Below are positions 21,962-27,916 of a stretch of 27,916 nucleotides of DNA, one piece after another. The DNA lies in NCBI GenBank assembly GCA_016210375.1, contig JACQUH010000084.1, forward strand, positions 1 through 27,916, written 5' to 3'. Within the stretch, counting starts at the first letter, position 1. The number at the start of each line of letters is the position of its first letter. Below the pieces are notes generated by a model. It saw only the letters and a list, made by a program, of their open reading frames with translations. It made no database searches and was not told where the DNA came from. Source of the DNA: Chloroflexota bacterium. GTDB lineage: Bacteria > Chloroflexota > Dehalococcoidia > Lucifugimonadales > JACPCL1. Both the position numbers and the translations under genes were made by a program.

Positions 21962-23209
21962 ATGCCAGACCTGGCAGCCCTTGACCCGGAGTTGGCCCAC
22001 GCCATCGCCCAGGAGGAGATGCGCCAGCGCCGCAACCTGGTGCTCATCGCCTCGGAGAACTACGTGAGCCACGCCGTCCGCGAGGCCCAGGGTTCCGTCA
22101 TGACCAACAAGTACGCCGAGGGCTACCCGGGCAGGCGGTACTACGGCGGCTGCGAGTACGTGGACGTCGCCGAGCAGCTTGCCATTGACCGGCTCAAGCA
22201 GCTCTTCAAAGCGCCCCACGCCAACGTCCAGCCCCACAGCGGCGCCCAGGCCAACATGGCTGCCTACTTTGCCCTCCTAGAGCCGGGCGATGTGGTCCTG
22301 GGCATGCGCCTGGACCAGGGGGGGCACCTCACCCACGGCAGCAATGTCAACTTCTCTGGCAACCTGTACAAGTTCGTGTCCTATGGCGTGGACCGGGAGA
22401 CGGAGCATATTGACTACGACGAGGTGGAGCGCCTGGCCAGGGAGCACAAACCCAAGGTCATTGTGGCCGGGGCCACCGCCTATCCTCGCGTCATAGACTT
22501 CCCCCGCTTTCGCCAGATCGCCGACGAGGTGGGCGCAACCCTGATGGTGGACATGGCGCACATAGCCGGCCTCATCGCTGCGGGCGCGCATCCCTCCTGC
22601 CTGCCCTTTGCCCAGGTGGTCACCTCCACCACGCACAAGACCCTGCGCGGCCCTCGCGGGGCCATTATCCTTTCCGACGAGGCCCTGGCGCGAAAGATAG
22701 ACCGCGCCGTCTTCCCCTTCACCCAGGGCGGCCCCCTCATGCACACCATCGCCGCCAAGGCGGTGGCTTTCAAGGAGGCCCTCTCTCCCGAGTTCGCTGC
22801 CTATGGCCGCCAGATAGTGGAGAACGCCCAGACCCTGGCCAGAGTCCTGGAGGAAGGTGGCCTGCGCATCGTCTCCGGCGGCACGGACAACCACCTGATG
22901 CTGGTGGACACGACCCCCATCGGCGCCACCGGCCAGGAGGCCGAGGATGCCCTGGGGCGGGTCTACATCACCGCCAACAAGAACGCCATCCCCTTTGACC
23001 CCAGGCCTCCCCGGGTCACCAGCGGCCTGCGTCTTGGCACCCCTGCCCTCACCAGCCGCGGCTTTGGCGCTGAAGAGATGGTGGAGGTAGGGCGCCTCAT
23101 TGTGGAGACCCTGGCCCACATTGGCGATCAGCAGGTGGAGGAGCAGGTTCGCCGCAGGGTGGTAGACCTCACCTCTAGCTTCCCAGTCCCTGGATTGGAT
23201 GGGAAGTAA
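21962..23209 (+). CDS. glyA: Serine hydroxymethyltransferase
   Basis: A 415-aa cytosolic PLP enzyme interconverting serine and glycine and charging tetrahydrofolate with a one-carbon unit. Nearly every family block is present: LIASENYVS (28-36), NKYAEGYPGRRYYGGCE (49-65), PHSGAQANMA, VDMAHIAGLIAAG (196-208), VTSTTHKTLRGPRG with PLP-lysine Lys226, and RLGTPALTSRG near the end. Length matches the bacterial norm. ATG 21962 has GGAAGG about 6 nt upstream, and a strong promoter is at 21839. It is probably transcribed alone. Confidence 0.98.
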   Translation: MPDLAALDPELAHAIAQEEMRQRRNLVLIASENYVSHAVREAQGSVMTNKYAEGYPGRRYYGGCEYVDVAEQLAIDRLKQLFKAPHANVQPHSGAQANMAAYFALLEPGDVVLGMRLDQGGHLTHGSNVNFSGNLYKFVSYGVDRETEHIDYDEVERLAREHKPKVIVAGATAYPRVIDFPRFRQIADEVGATLMVDMAHIAGLIAAGAHPSCLPFAQVVTSTTHKTLRGPRGAIILSDEALARKIDRAVFPFTQGGPLMHTIAAKAVAFKEALSPEFAAYGRQIVENAQTLARVLEEGGLRIVSGGTDNHLMLVDTTPIGATGQEAEDALGRVYITANKNAIPFDPRPPRVTSGLRLGTPALTSRGFGAEEMVEVGRLIVETLAHIGDQQVEEQVRRRVVDLTSSFPVPGLDGK

Positions 23210-23274
23210 CTCCTGGTTCCCTCTGCTTCTGGGTGTTCATAGCCGACCCTGGGACGAAAGTTTATAAACTCATT

Positions 23275-23452
23275 GACCTAACCCCCTCTGGATCCCTCCT
23301 TCGTCCTTCCAAAGAAGGACTCAAGGACAGGCTATTCCCGATGCGGGAAGGGGGAGAAAAATGAGCGATATCTGTGGCACGGCAAGGCCGCGCCACAGAT
23401 ATCGCTACCAACAAACCCCCTTCAGCCGAAGGAGGGGAGAGGTCAGAACCAC
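23275..23452. repeat. Composite palindromic element 2
   Basis: Begins GACCTAACCCCCT and ends GGGGAGAGGTCAGAACC. The left hairpin is TTCCC-GATGC-GGGAAGGGGGAGA. Central hairpin 23364-23406: 15-bp arms AGCGATATCTGTGGC/GCCACAGATATCGCT, an A-C mismatch, inner CGGC-AAG-GCCG. The right hairpin is CCCCCTTC..GAAGGAGGGG. It shows the same architecture as elements 1, 3 and 4 but unrelated central arm sequence. It lies between glyA and the fatty-acid operon. Confidence 0.8.
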
Positions 23453-23499
23453 AGTGCATAAGTATTCTGTAATGACCATAAGCTGTGGTATCCGATCCT

Positions 23500-23539
23500 C
23501 GCCTGGATGCTGCACTCTTCAGGGTGCGGCATCCAGGCG
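23500..23539. repeat. Long hairpin upstream of the fatty-acid operon
   Basis: CGCCTGGATGC-T-GCAC pairs with GTGC-G-GCATCCAGGCG around an 8-nt loop, followed by CAAAAAACC. It ends 39 nt before the -35 of the downstream promoter. There is no T-run on the plus strand, so it is not a normal terminator for glyA. Confidence 0.7.
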
Positions 23540-23578
23540 CAAAAAACCGAAAGGCCGTGACTGAACCTCTACTCCTTC

Positions 23579-23608
23579 TTGAATCCTCCCACCATGCACG
23601 GCTATAAT
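23579..23608 (+). promoter_or_regulatory. Sigma-70 promoter of the dehydratase-plsX-fabG operon
   Basis: TTGAAT (23579-23584), 18-bp spacer, consensus TATAAT (23603-23608). It predicts a start near 23615 and a short leader before TTG 23644. Confidence 0.7.
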
Positions 23609-23643
23609 CGTGCGTTGGCACCCTGGCTTGTAGGCGTGTCCCA

Positions 23644-24045
23644 TTGGCGAACGCAGCGCCCCTGGCGGCGGGGCAAGAGTTTGGGCCGCTCCGGCTGTCC
23701 CTGGATCCCACCACGGTGAAAGGCTACATCGCCGCGGTGGAGGATGCCTCTGCCCTCTACCAAGAGACGCCCCTGGTGCCCCCCATGGCCGTGGTGGCCC
23801 TGGGATTGCAGGCGGTCTTTCAGTGCATCAGCCTGCCGCCGGGAACGGTCCACCTGGCCCAGGAGCACGTTAGCCACCGGGCCGTCTCGCTGGGCGAACA
23901 CCTGACGTGCCGGGGTAAGGTGGCCCAACACAGCCAGCGGCGAGACGGTGCTATTGCCGTCCTGGAGTTTACCCTGGCAGGTCCCGATGGCAAGACGGTG
24001 CTGGAGGGCAGGACCACCATCATGACCCCCAAGAAGGGGCAGTAG
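23644..24045 (+). CDS. FAS1-like (MaoC N-domain) dehydratase subunit
   Basis: A 133-aa small hotdog protein of the FAS1-like dehydratase N-domain type: FGPLRLSLDPTTVKGYIAAVED, VPPMAVVALGLQAVF, AQEHVSHRAVSLGEHL, and the closing strand GRTTIMTPKK. Such proteins pair with a MaoC-type subunit (next gene, 1 nt away) to dehydrate 3-hydroxyacyl thioesters. This resembles the HadA/HadB arrangement, in which the partner supplies the catalytic Asp/His. TTG 23644 is the only suitable start after the promoter; its ribosome site is weak. Confidence 0.78.
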   Translation: MANAAPLAAGQEFGPLRLSLDPTTVKGYIAAVEDASALYQETPLVPPMAVVALGLQAVFQCISLPPGTVHLAQEHVSHRAVSLGEHLTCRGKVAQHSQRRDGAIAVLEFTLAGPDGKTVLEGRTTIMTPKKGQ

Positions 24046-24046
24046 C

Positions 24047-24457
24047 ATGTTATGGCAGGAGGGACAGGAGCTGGCCGCCGTGAACAAGGCGGTGACCCAG
24101 GAGCAGATCCTCCGGTACGCCCACGCCTCCGGGGACATGAACCCCGTCCACCTGGACCCAGAGTTCGCCGCCCAGGGGCCTTTTGGCCAGATCGTGGCCC
24201 ATGGGATGCTGGCACTGGCTTTCCTGTCTGAGATGCTGGCCGGGGCCTTTGGCCGCCCGTGGGCGGAAAGCGGCCGCCTGAAAGTCCGGTTCCGCGCCCC
24301 GGTGTACCCGGGGGATACCGTAACAGCCTACGGGCGCATCACCAAACTGACCAACCAGGACGTCGTGGCCCAGGTTCAGTGCACCGTGGGCTGCCGCAAA
24401 GCCGATGGCCAGGAGGTCATCACCGGTGATGCCTTTGTGACCATCGTCAATCCCTAG
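24047..24457 (+). CDS. MaoC-type (R)-specific enoyl hydratase/3-hydroxyacyl dehydratase
   Basis: A 136-aa single hotdog with the hydratase-2 motif: SGDMNPVHLDPEFA with catalytic Asp30 and His35, and IVAHGMLALAF (49-59). The strands RLKVRFRAPVYPGDTVTAYG match MaoC. With the preceding subunit it probably forms the 3-hydroxyacyl-ACP dehydratase of this fatty-acid cluster, in place of FabZ; this is inferred from plsX and fabG directly downstream. ATG 24047 follows the upstream stop after one base, so translation is coupled. Confidence 0.9.
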   Translation: MLWQEGQELAAVNKAVTQEQILRYAHASGDMNPVHLDPEFAAQGPFGQIVAHGMLALAFLSEMLAGAFGRPWAESGRLKVRFRAPVYPGDTVTAYGRITKLTNQDVVAQVQCTVGCRKADGQEVITGDAFVTIVNP

Positions 24458-24480
24458 CACACAAGGGAGGTCCTCTTTCC

Positions 24481-25512
24481 ATGACAAGCCCCGAAAAGAG
24501 CCAGCGCCCCTTTACCGTGGCGCTGGACGCCATGGGCGGCGACTTTGGCCCATCAGAGATGGTGCCCGGAGCCATCAAGGCCGCCCAGGAGCTCACCGTT
24601 GAGGTCCTGCTGGTGGGAGAGGAGGGACCGATGCGCGGGGAGATGGCCAGGCACCGGGCCGATGGCCTCCCCATCAGGATCGTGCCCTCCCAGGGAGTCA
24701 TAGAGGAGACGGACCACCCGCTCCAGGCCATGCGAGAAAAGCCCAGGGCTTCCATCGTGGAGGCCGCCAGGCTCGTGAAGACGGGGCGCGCCCAGGCGAT
24801 GGTCTCCATGGGGTCCACCGGAGCCGCCATGGCCACCGCTGCCCTCGTCTACGGGCTCCTGGAAGGGGTAGAGCGTCCGGCCATCGGCGGCCCCATCCTT
24901 GCCCCGCTGTCCAACGCCGTCCTCCTGGACCTGGGCAGCAACGTGGACTGTCGCCCCTCCCAGCTCCTGGGCTTTGGGGCCATTGGCATCGCCTTTGCCC
25001 GCAGGGTACAGGGGGTCCAGGACCCCAGGGTGGCCATCCTGAGCGTCGGGGCCGAGGAGGGCAAGGGCAACCGCCAGACAAAAGAGGCCTACCAGCTCTT
25101 CAAGGCCAGCTCCATGAACTTTGTGGGCAACGTGGAAGGCGCGGACATCTTCCAGGACAAGGCAGACGTCATTGTCTGTGACGGCTTCGTGGGCAACATC
25201 CTGCTCAAGTTCGCCGAAGGCATGGGCATGGAGCTGGCGCGCCACCTCTCCAAGATGGCAGGCCCCACTCTGCCAGCCGAGGCCATGAAAAGGTTGGGCG
25301 GCGAGCTCGCCTCGCTGACCAGCGTCGTGGAGCAGGCGGGCGGTGGCCCCCTCTTCGGCGTCAACGGTATCGCCGTCATCGGGCACGGGCGCTCGCGGTC
25401 GCCCAGCATCGCCAGCGCCATCGCCATGGCCAAGAGGGCCGTAGACTTTGGCCTCGTGGATGCCATGAAGCTGGAGCTCCAGGCCATTCAAGACCAGATG
25501 AGAGGACCGTGA
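24481..25512 (+). CDS. plsX: Phosphate acyltransferase PlsX
   Basis: A 343-aa peripheral-membrane enzyme making acyl-phosphate from acyl-ACP for phospholipid synthesis. Family signatures: VALDAMGGDFGPSEMVPGA (13-31), MVSMGSTGAAMA, LLDLGSNVDCRPSQL, GNVEGADIF, and CDGFVGNILLKF. Length and order are canonical. GGGAGG about 8 nt before ATG 24481 supports the start. The 3' end overlaps the fabG start (TGATG). PlsY and acpP are not in the window. Confidence 0.97.
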   Translation: MTSPEKSQRPFTVALDAMGGDFGPSEMVPGAIKAAQELTVEVLLVGEEGPMRGEMARHRADGLPIRIVPSQGVIEETDHPLQAMREKPRASIVEAARLVKTGRAQAMVSMGSTGAAMATAALVYGLLEGVERPAIGGPILAPLSNAVLLDLGSNVDCRPSQLLGFGAIGIAFARRVQGVQDPRVAILSVGAEEGKGNRQTKEAYQLFKASSMNFVGNVEGADIFQDKADVIVCDGFVGNILLKFAEGMGMELARHLSKMAGPTLPAEAMKRLGGELASLTSVVEQAGGGPLFGVNGIAVIGHGRSRSPSIASAIAMAKRAVDFGLVDAMKLELQAIQDQMRGP

Positions 25513-26267
25513 TGACCCAGCCCAGGACTCTCCAGGGCAAGACAGCTCTCGTCACCGGCGCCGCCCGGGGCATCGGCGCGGCCATTGCATTGCGACTGGG
25601 CCAGGAGGGAGCCAGGGTCTGCGTCAACGACGTGGCCAACCTGGAAGCCGGCGAGGCCGTGGTGCAAGCGATCCGCGCCGTGGGCAGCGAGGCCATGCTC
25701 CTGCCTGCCGATATCTCCAGCGCCGCCCAGGTGGAGACCATGTTCCAGCAGGTGGAGAGGGAGTGGGGCGGTGTGGACATCCTCATGAACAACGCCGGCG
25801 TCACCCGGGACGGTCTCCTCCTGCGCATGTCCGAGCAGGACTGGGACCTGGTGCTCAATGTCAACCTCAAGGGAGCATTCCTGTGCTCCAAGGCGGCGGT
25901 GCGCGGCATGATCCGCAAGCGTTGGGGGCGCATCGTGAACATGGCCTCGGTGGTGGGTGTCCGGGGCAACGCAGGGCAGGGGAACTACGCCGCCTCCAAG
26001 GCAGGGCTTATCGGCCTGACCAAGGCCCTGGCCAAGGAGCTTGCCTCGCGCAACATCACCGTCAATGCCCTGGCCCCCGGCTTCATAGACACGGACATGG
26101 TGGCCAGGATGTCGGAAGAGGCCAAGGCGATGGCAAAGTCCCGCATCGCCATGGACCGTTTCGGCACCGCCGAGGACGTGGCGGAGCTGGTGGCCTTCCT
26201 GGCCAGCCCAGGGGCCGCCTATATCACCGGCCAGGTGATCGGCGTGGACGGGGGCATCGCGCTGTAA
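25512..26267 (+). CDS. fabG: 3-oxoacyl-ACP reductase FabG (SDR family)
   Basis: A 251-aa NADPH-dependent short-chain reductase. Cofactor loop TGAARGIG (15-22), NNAG (93-96), Asn118, and the catalytic Ser146, Tyr159 and Lys163 (YxxxK) are all present; the C-terminus TGQVIGVDGGIAL is the FabG hallmark. ATG 25512 overlaps the plsX stop as TGATG and has GAGGA just upstream, which favours it over GTG 25509. With plsX and the two dehydratase subunits this gives the reduction and dehydration steps of fatty-acid elongation. Confidence 0.95.
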   Translation: MTQPRTLQGKTALVTGAARGIGAAIALRLGQEGARVCVNDVANLEAGEAVVQAIRAVGSEAMLLPADISSAAQVETMFQQVEREWGGVDILMNNAGVTRDGLLLRMSEQDWDLVLNVNLKGAFLCSKAAVRGMIRKRWGRIVNMASVVGVRGNAGQGNYAASKAGLIGLTKALAKELASRNITVNALAPGFIDTDMVARMSEEAKAMAKSRIAMDRFGTAEDVAELVAFLASPGAAYITGQVIGVDGGIAL

Positions 26268-26299
26268 GGGCGCAGAGACTGTTTCAAGACGGCCTCTTC

Positions 26300-26321
26300 G
26301 CCCCAGCCTGAAGGCTGGGGC
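26300..26321 (+). terminator. Possible terminator hairpin after fabG
   Basis: A 9-bp stem GCCCCAGCC/GGCTGGGGC with a TGAA tetraloop lies 33 nt after the fabG stop. No T-run follows, so termination is uncertain. acpP, which often follows fabG, is absent. Confidence 0.4.
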
Positions 26322-26354
26322 ATGATGCCCCCTGCTTATGGCTATTGACTCAAA

Positions 26355-26508
26355 GACCTAACCCCCTTAGTCCCCCTTTCCGCACGGGAAGGGGGAGAAG
26401 ACACGTTTGAATCGGTGTGATGCGGCGGCAGAGCCGCATCACACCGATTCCTCAATTTACCGCCTCTCCGATGTGGAGCGGGGGACCACAGGGGGAGAGG
26501 TCGGAACC
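26355..26508. repeat. Composite palindromic element 3
   Basis: Begins GACCTAACCCCCT and ends AGGGGGAGAGGTCGGAACC. The left hairpin is TTCCGCACGGGAAGGGGGAGAA. Central hairpin 26409-26450: 18-bp perfect arms (GAATCGGTGTGATGCGGC and complement) with loop GGCAGA. The right hairpin is CGCCTCTCC..GGAGCGGGGG. It fills the gap between fabG and ruvB. Confidence 0.8.
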
Positions 26509-26598
26509 CCAAACCTGGCACTTCAGCGCCAGGTCATGCTAATTGCCATTCCCGAGCAGGCAGAGCCCTCTCCCCCGCTCCTTGCTAGCGCTCACCTG

Positions 26599-26607
26599 TG
26601 GTATGAT
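26599..26607 (+). promoter_or_regulatory. Extended -10 promoter of ruvB
   Basis: TGG-TATGAT (extended -10) predicts a start near 26614, 25 nt before ATG 26639. The nearest TTGCTA is only 14 nt away, so the promoter would rely on the extended -10. Confidence 0.45.
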
Positions 26608-26638
26608 ACATTCCCAAGGAACATACGTGCGAGGCGTC

Positions 26639-27682
26639 ATGGCCGACCGTTTGGTCTCGGGCAAGTCTCGGGACGAAGACCTCTCTCTGGACACCAGCCT
26701 GCGTCCCCGTCGCCTGGCGCAGTTCGTAGGCCAGGACAAGGTCAAAGAGAACCTGAGCATCGCCATGCAGGCGGCCATGCAGCGGGGCGAGCCCCTGGAC
26801 CACGTGCTGTTCTATGGGCCTCCCGGGCTGGGCAAGACCACCCTGGCCGGCGTCATTGCCGCAGAGATGGGCGTCAACATCAAGGTCACCTCCGGGCCAG
26901 CCATTGAGCGCGCCGGGGATATGGCTGCCATCGTCACCGGCCTGCGGCCCAACGACCTGCTCTTCGTTGACGAGATCCACCGCCTGGGTCGGGCCGTGGA
27001 GGAGGTGCTCTACCCGGCGATGGAGGACTTCTTCCTGTCCTGGGTCATGGGCAAGGGCCTGGGGGCGCGCACCATCAACCTCAAGGTGCCGCCCTTCACC
27101 CTGGTGGGTGCCACCACGCGGTACGCCTCGGTAGCGGCGCCCCTGCGCAGCCGTTTCGGCATGGTGTACCGCCTGGACTTCTACGACGAGGGGGCGATCC
27201 GGGACCTCCTGGGCCGCTCCGCCTCCATCCTGGGCGTGGAGATTGAGCCGGACGGCCTGGAAGAGATCGCCCGCCGGTCCCGGGGCACTCCCCGGGTGGC
27301 CAACCGTCTGCTGAAGCGGGTGCGGGACTACGCCCAGGTAGCAGCCCAGGGGGTGATCACGGGACCGGTGGCCCGGGCGTCCCTGGCCCTTCTGGAGGTG
27401 GACGCCCTCGGCCTGGACAATGTAGACCATAGCGTGCTGAGTGCCATCGTCGGCAAGTTTGACGGCGGCCCCGTGGGGCTGGAGACTATCGCCGCCTCCA
27501 TCAGCGAGGAGGCTGACACCATCATGGACGTGTACGAGCCGTACCTGATGCAACTGGGCTTCCTGGCCCGCACTCCCAGGGGCAGGATCGCCACGCGGTT
27601 GGCTTATCAGCACCTGGGCGTGCCCTACAAGGAGAAGGCTCCGCACTTGCAAAATAGCCTGTGGCAGGAGAAGGGTGGGTAG
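26639..27682 (+). CDS. ruvB: Holliday junction branch-migration ATPase RuvB
   Basis: A 347-aa hexameric AAA+ motor that works with RuvA and RuvC in recombinational repair. Seen: RPRRLAQFVGQDKVKENL (22-39), Walker A YGPPGLGKTT (59-68), Walker B LLFVDEIHRL (107-116), sensor VGATTR (156-161), arginine finger PLRSRFG (168-174), and the C-terminal winged helix (GFLARTPRGRIAT). Length is normal. ATG 26639 (MADRLVSG) has GAGG 5 nt upstream; a longer reading from 26543 adds non-conserved residues. ruvA and ruvC are not in the window. Confidence 0.98.
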   Translation: MADRLVSGKSRDEDLSLDTSLRPRRLAQFVGQDKVKENLSIAMQAAMQRGEPLDHVLFYGPPGLGKTTLAGVIAAEMGVNIKVTSGPAIERAGDMAAIVTGLRPNDLLFVDEIHRLGRAVEEVLYPAMEDFFLSWVMGKGLGARTINLKVPPFTLVGATTRYASVAAPLRSRFGMVYRLDFYDEGAIRDLLGRSASILGVEIEPDGLEEIARRSRGTPRVANRLLKRVRDYAQVAAQGVITGPVARASLALLEVDALGLDNVDHSVLSAIVGKFDGGPVGLETIAASISEEADTIMDVYEPYLMQLGFLARTPRGRIATRLAYQHLGVPYKEKAPHLQNSLWQEKGG

Positions 27683-27768
27683 CAGGGCGCTCATGGCATT
27701 GGCAACGCCACAACCGGGGTTGAAAACAGGCCTTGGATATACCACGCCCTGCCAGTCTCAAAGGGGAC

Positions 27769-27916
27769 GACCTCACCCCCTCTGGCTCTCTCCTTCGCTT
27801 CCCCATTCGCTTCGCTCAGGGCTTCGGCTCACTCAAGGACAGGATCTTCCCACTTGGGAAGGGGGAGAAGATATATTTGGGTCAGTGTGTTGTGGCTTTG
27901 CCGCATCACACTGACC
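27769..27916. repeat. Composite palindromic element 4, cut by the window end
   Basis: Begins GACCTCACCCCCT and shares CTCAAGGACAGG..TTCCCNNTTGGGAAGGGGGAGAA with element 2. Central hairpin 27880-27916: arms GGTCAGTGTG..GGC and GCC..CACACTGACC with loop TTT, one mismatch and one G-T pair. The right-hand arm lies beyond the window. Confidence 0.75.

Overview
The window looks like a chromosomal stretch of a GC-rich, free-living bacterium. The best guess is Chloroflexota (Dehalococcoidia/SAR202-like). This is inferred from a Thr/Pro-rich solute-binding lipoprotein, a CaiB-type CoA-transferase, acetolactate-synthase-like ThDP enzymes, many GTG/TTG starts and G/C-rich palindromic intergenic repeats. 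No marker gene proves the phylum.

Layout. 1-110: 3' part of an initiator tRNA and its terminator. 425-601: decayed N-terminal remnant of a ThDP enzyme. 602-1339 (-): LuxR-type regulator with a receiver-like domain that lacks the phosphoacceptor Asp. 1827-9785 (+): apparent catabolic/uptake locus with a two-hotdog dehydratase, a CoA-transferase, a peptide-type ABC importer (lipoprotein plus two permeases, no ATPase) and a ThDP enzyme. 9782-13260: accessory segment with a DUF433 fragment, an unknown CxxC protein, an AT-richer type II restriction-modification pair (MjaII/TdeIII-like nuclease and TSPPY methyltransferase), a run of short hairpins ending in CCCCTACGG, and a HicAB toxin-antitoxin pair. 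13245-14522 (-): GNAT acetyltransferase and SppA-like peptidase. 14820-16460 (-): a second ThDP enzyme. 16653-18143 (-): YgfZ/GcvT-like protein and an A-type Fe-S carrier. 18462-19163 (-): CcdA. 19503-21805 (+): long ribosome-hibernation factor fused in frame to DUF488, then a second DUF488 and a probable dual-OB protein. 21962-23209 (+): glyA. 23644-26267 (+): two small hotdog dehydratases, plsX and fabG (fatty-acid/phospholipid synthesis). 26639-27682 (+): ruvB.

The gaps hold a family of composite palindromic elements: outer arms GACCT..CCCCCT / AGGGGGAGAGGTC, inner hairpins, and a long central hairpin whose arms differ between copies while a CGGC..GCCG core is kept. The observations most worth follow-up are this repeat family, the HPF-DUF488 fusion with its DUF488/dual-OB neighbours, the in-frame amber codon at the start of the ABC lipoprotein, and the ThDP-enzyme remnant beside the orphan regulator.
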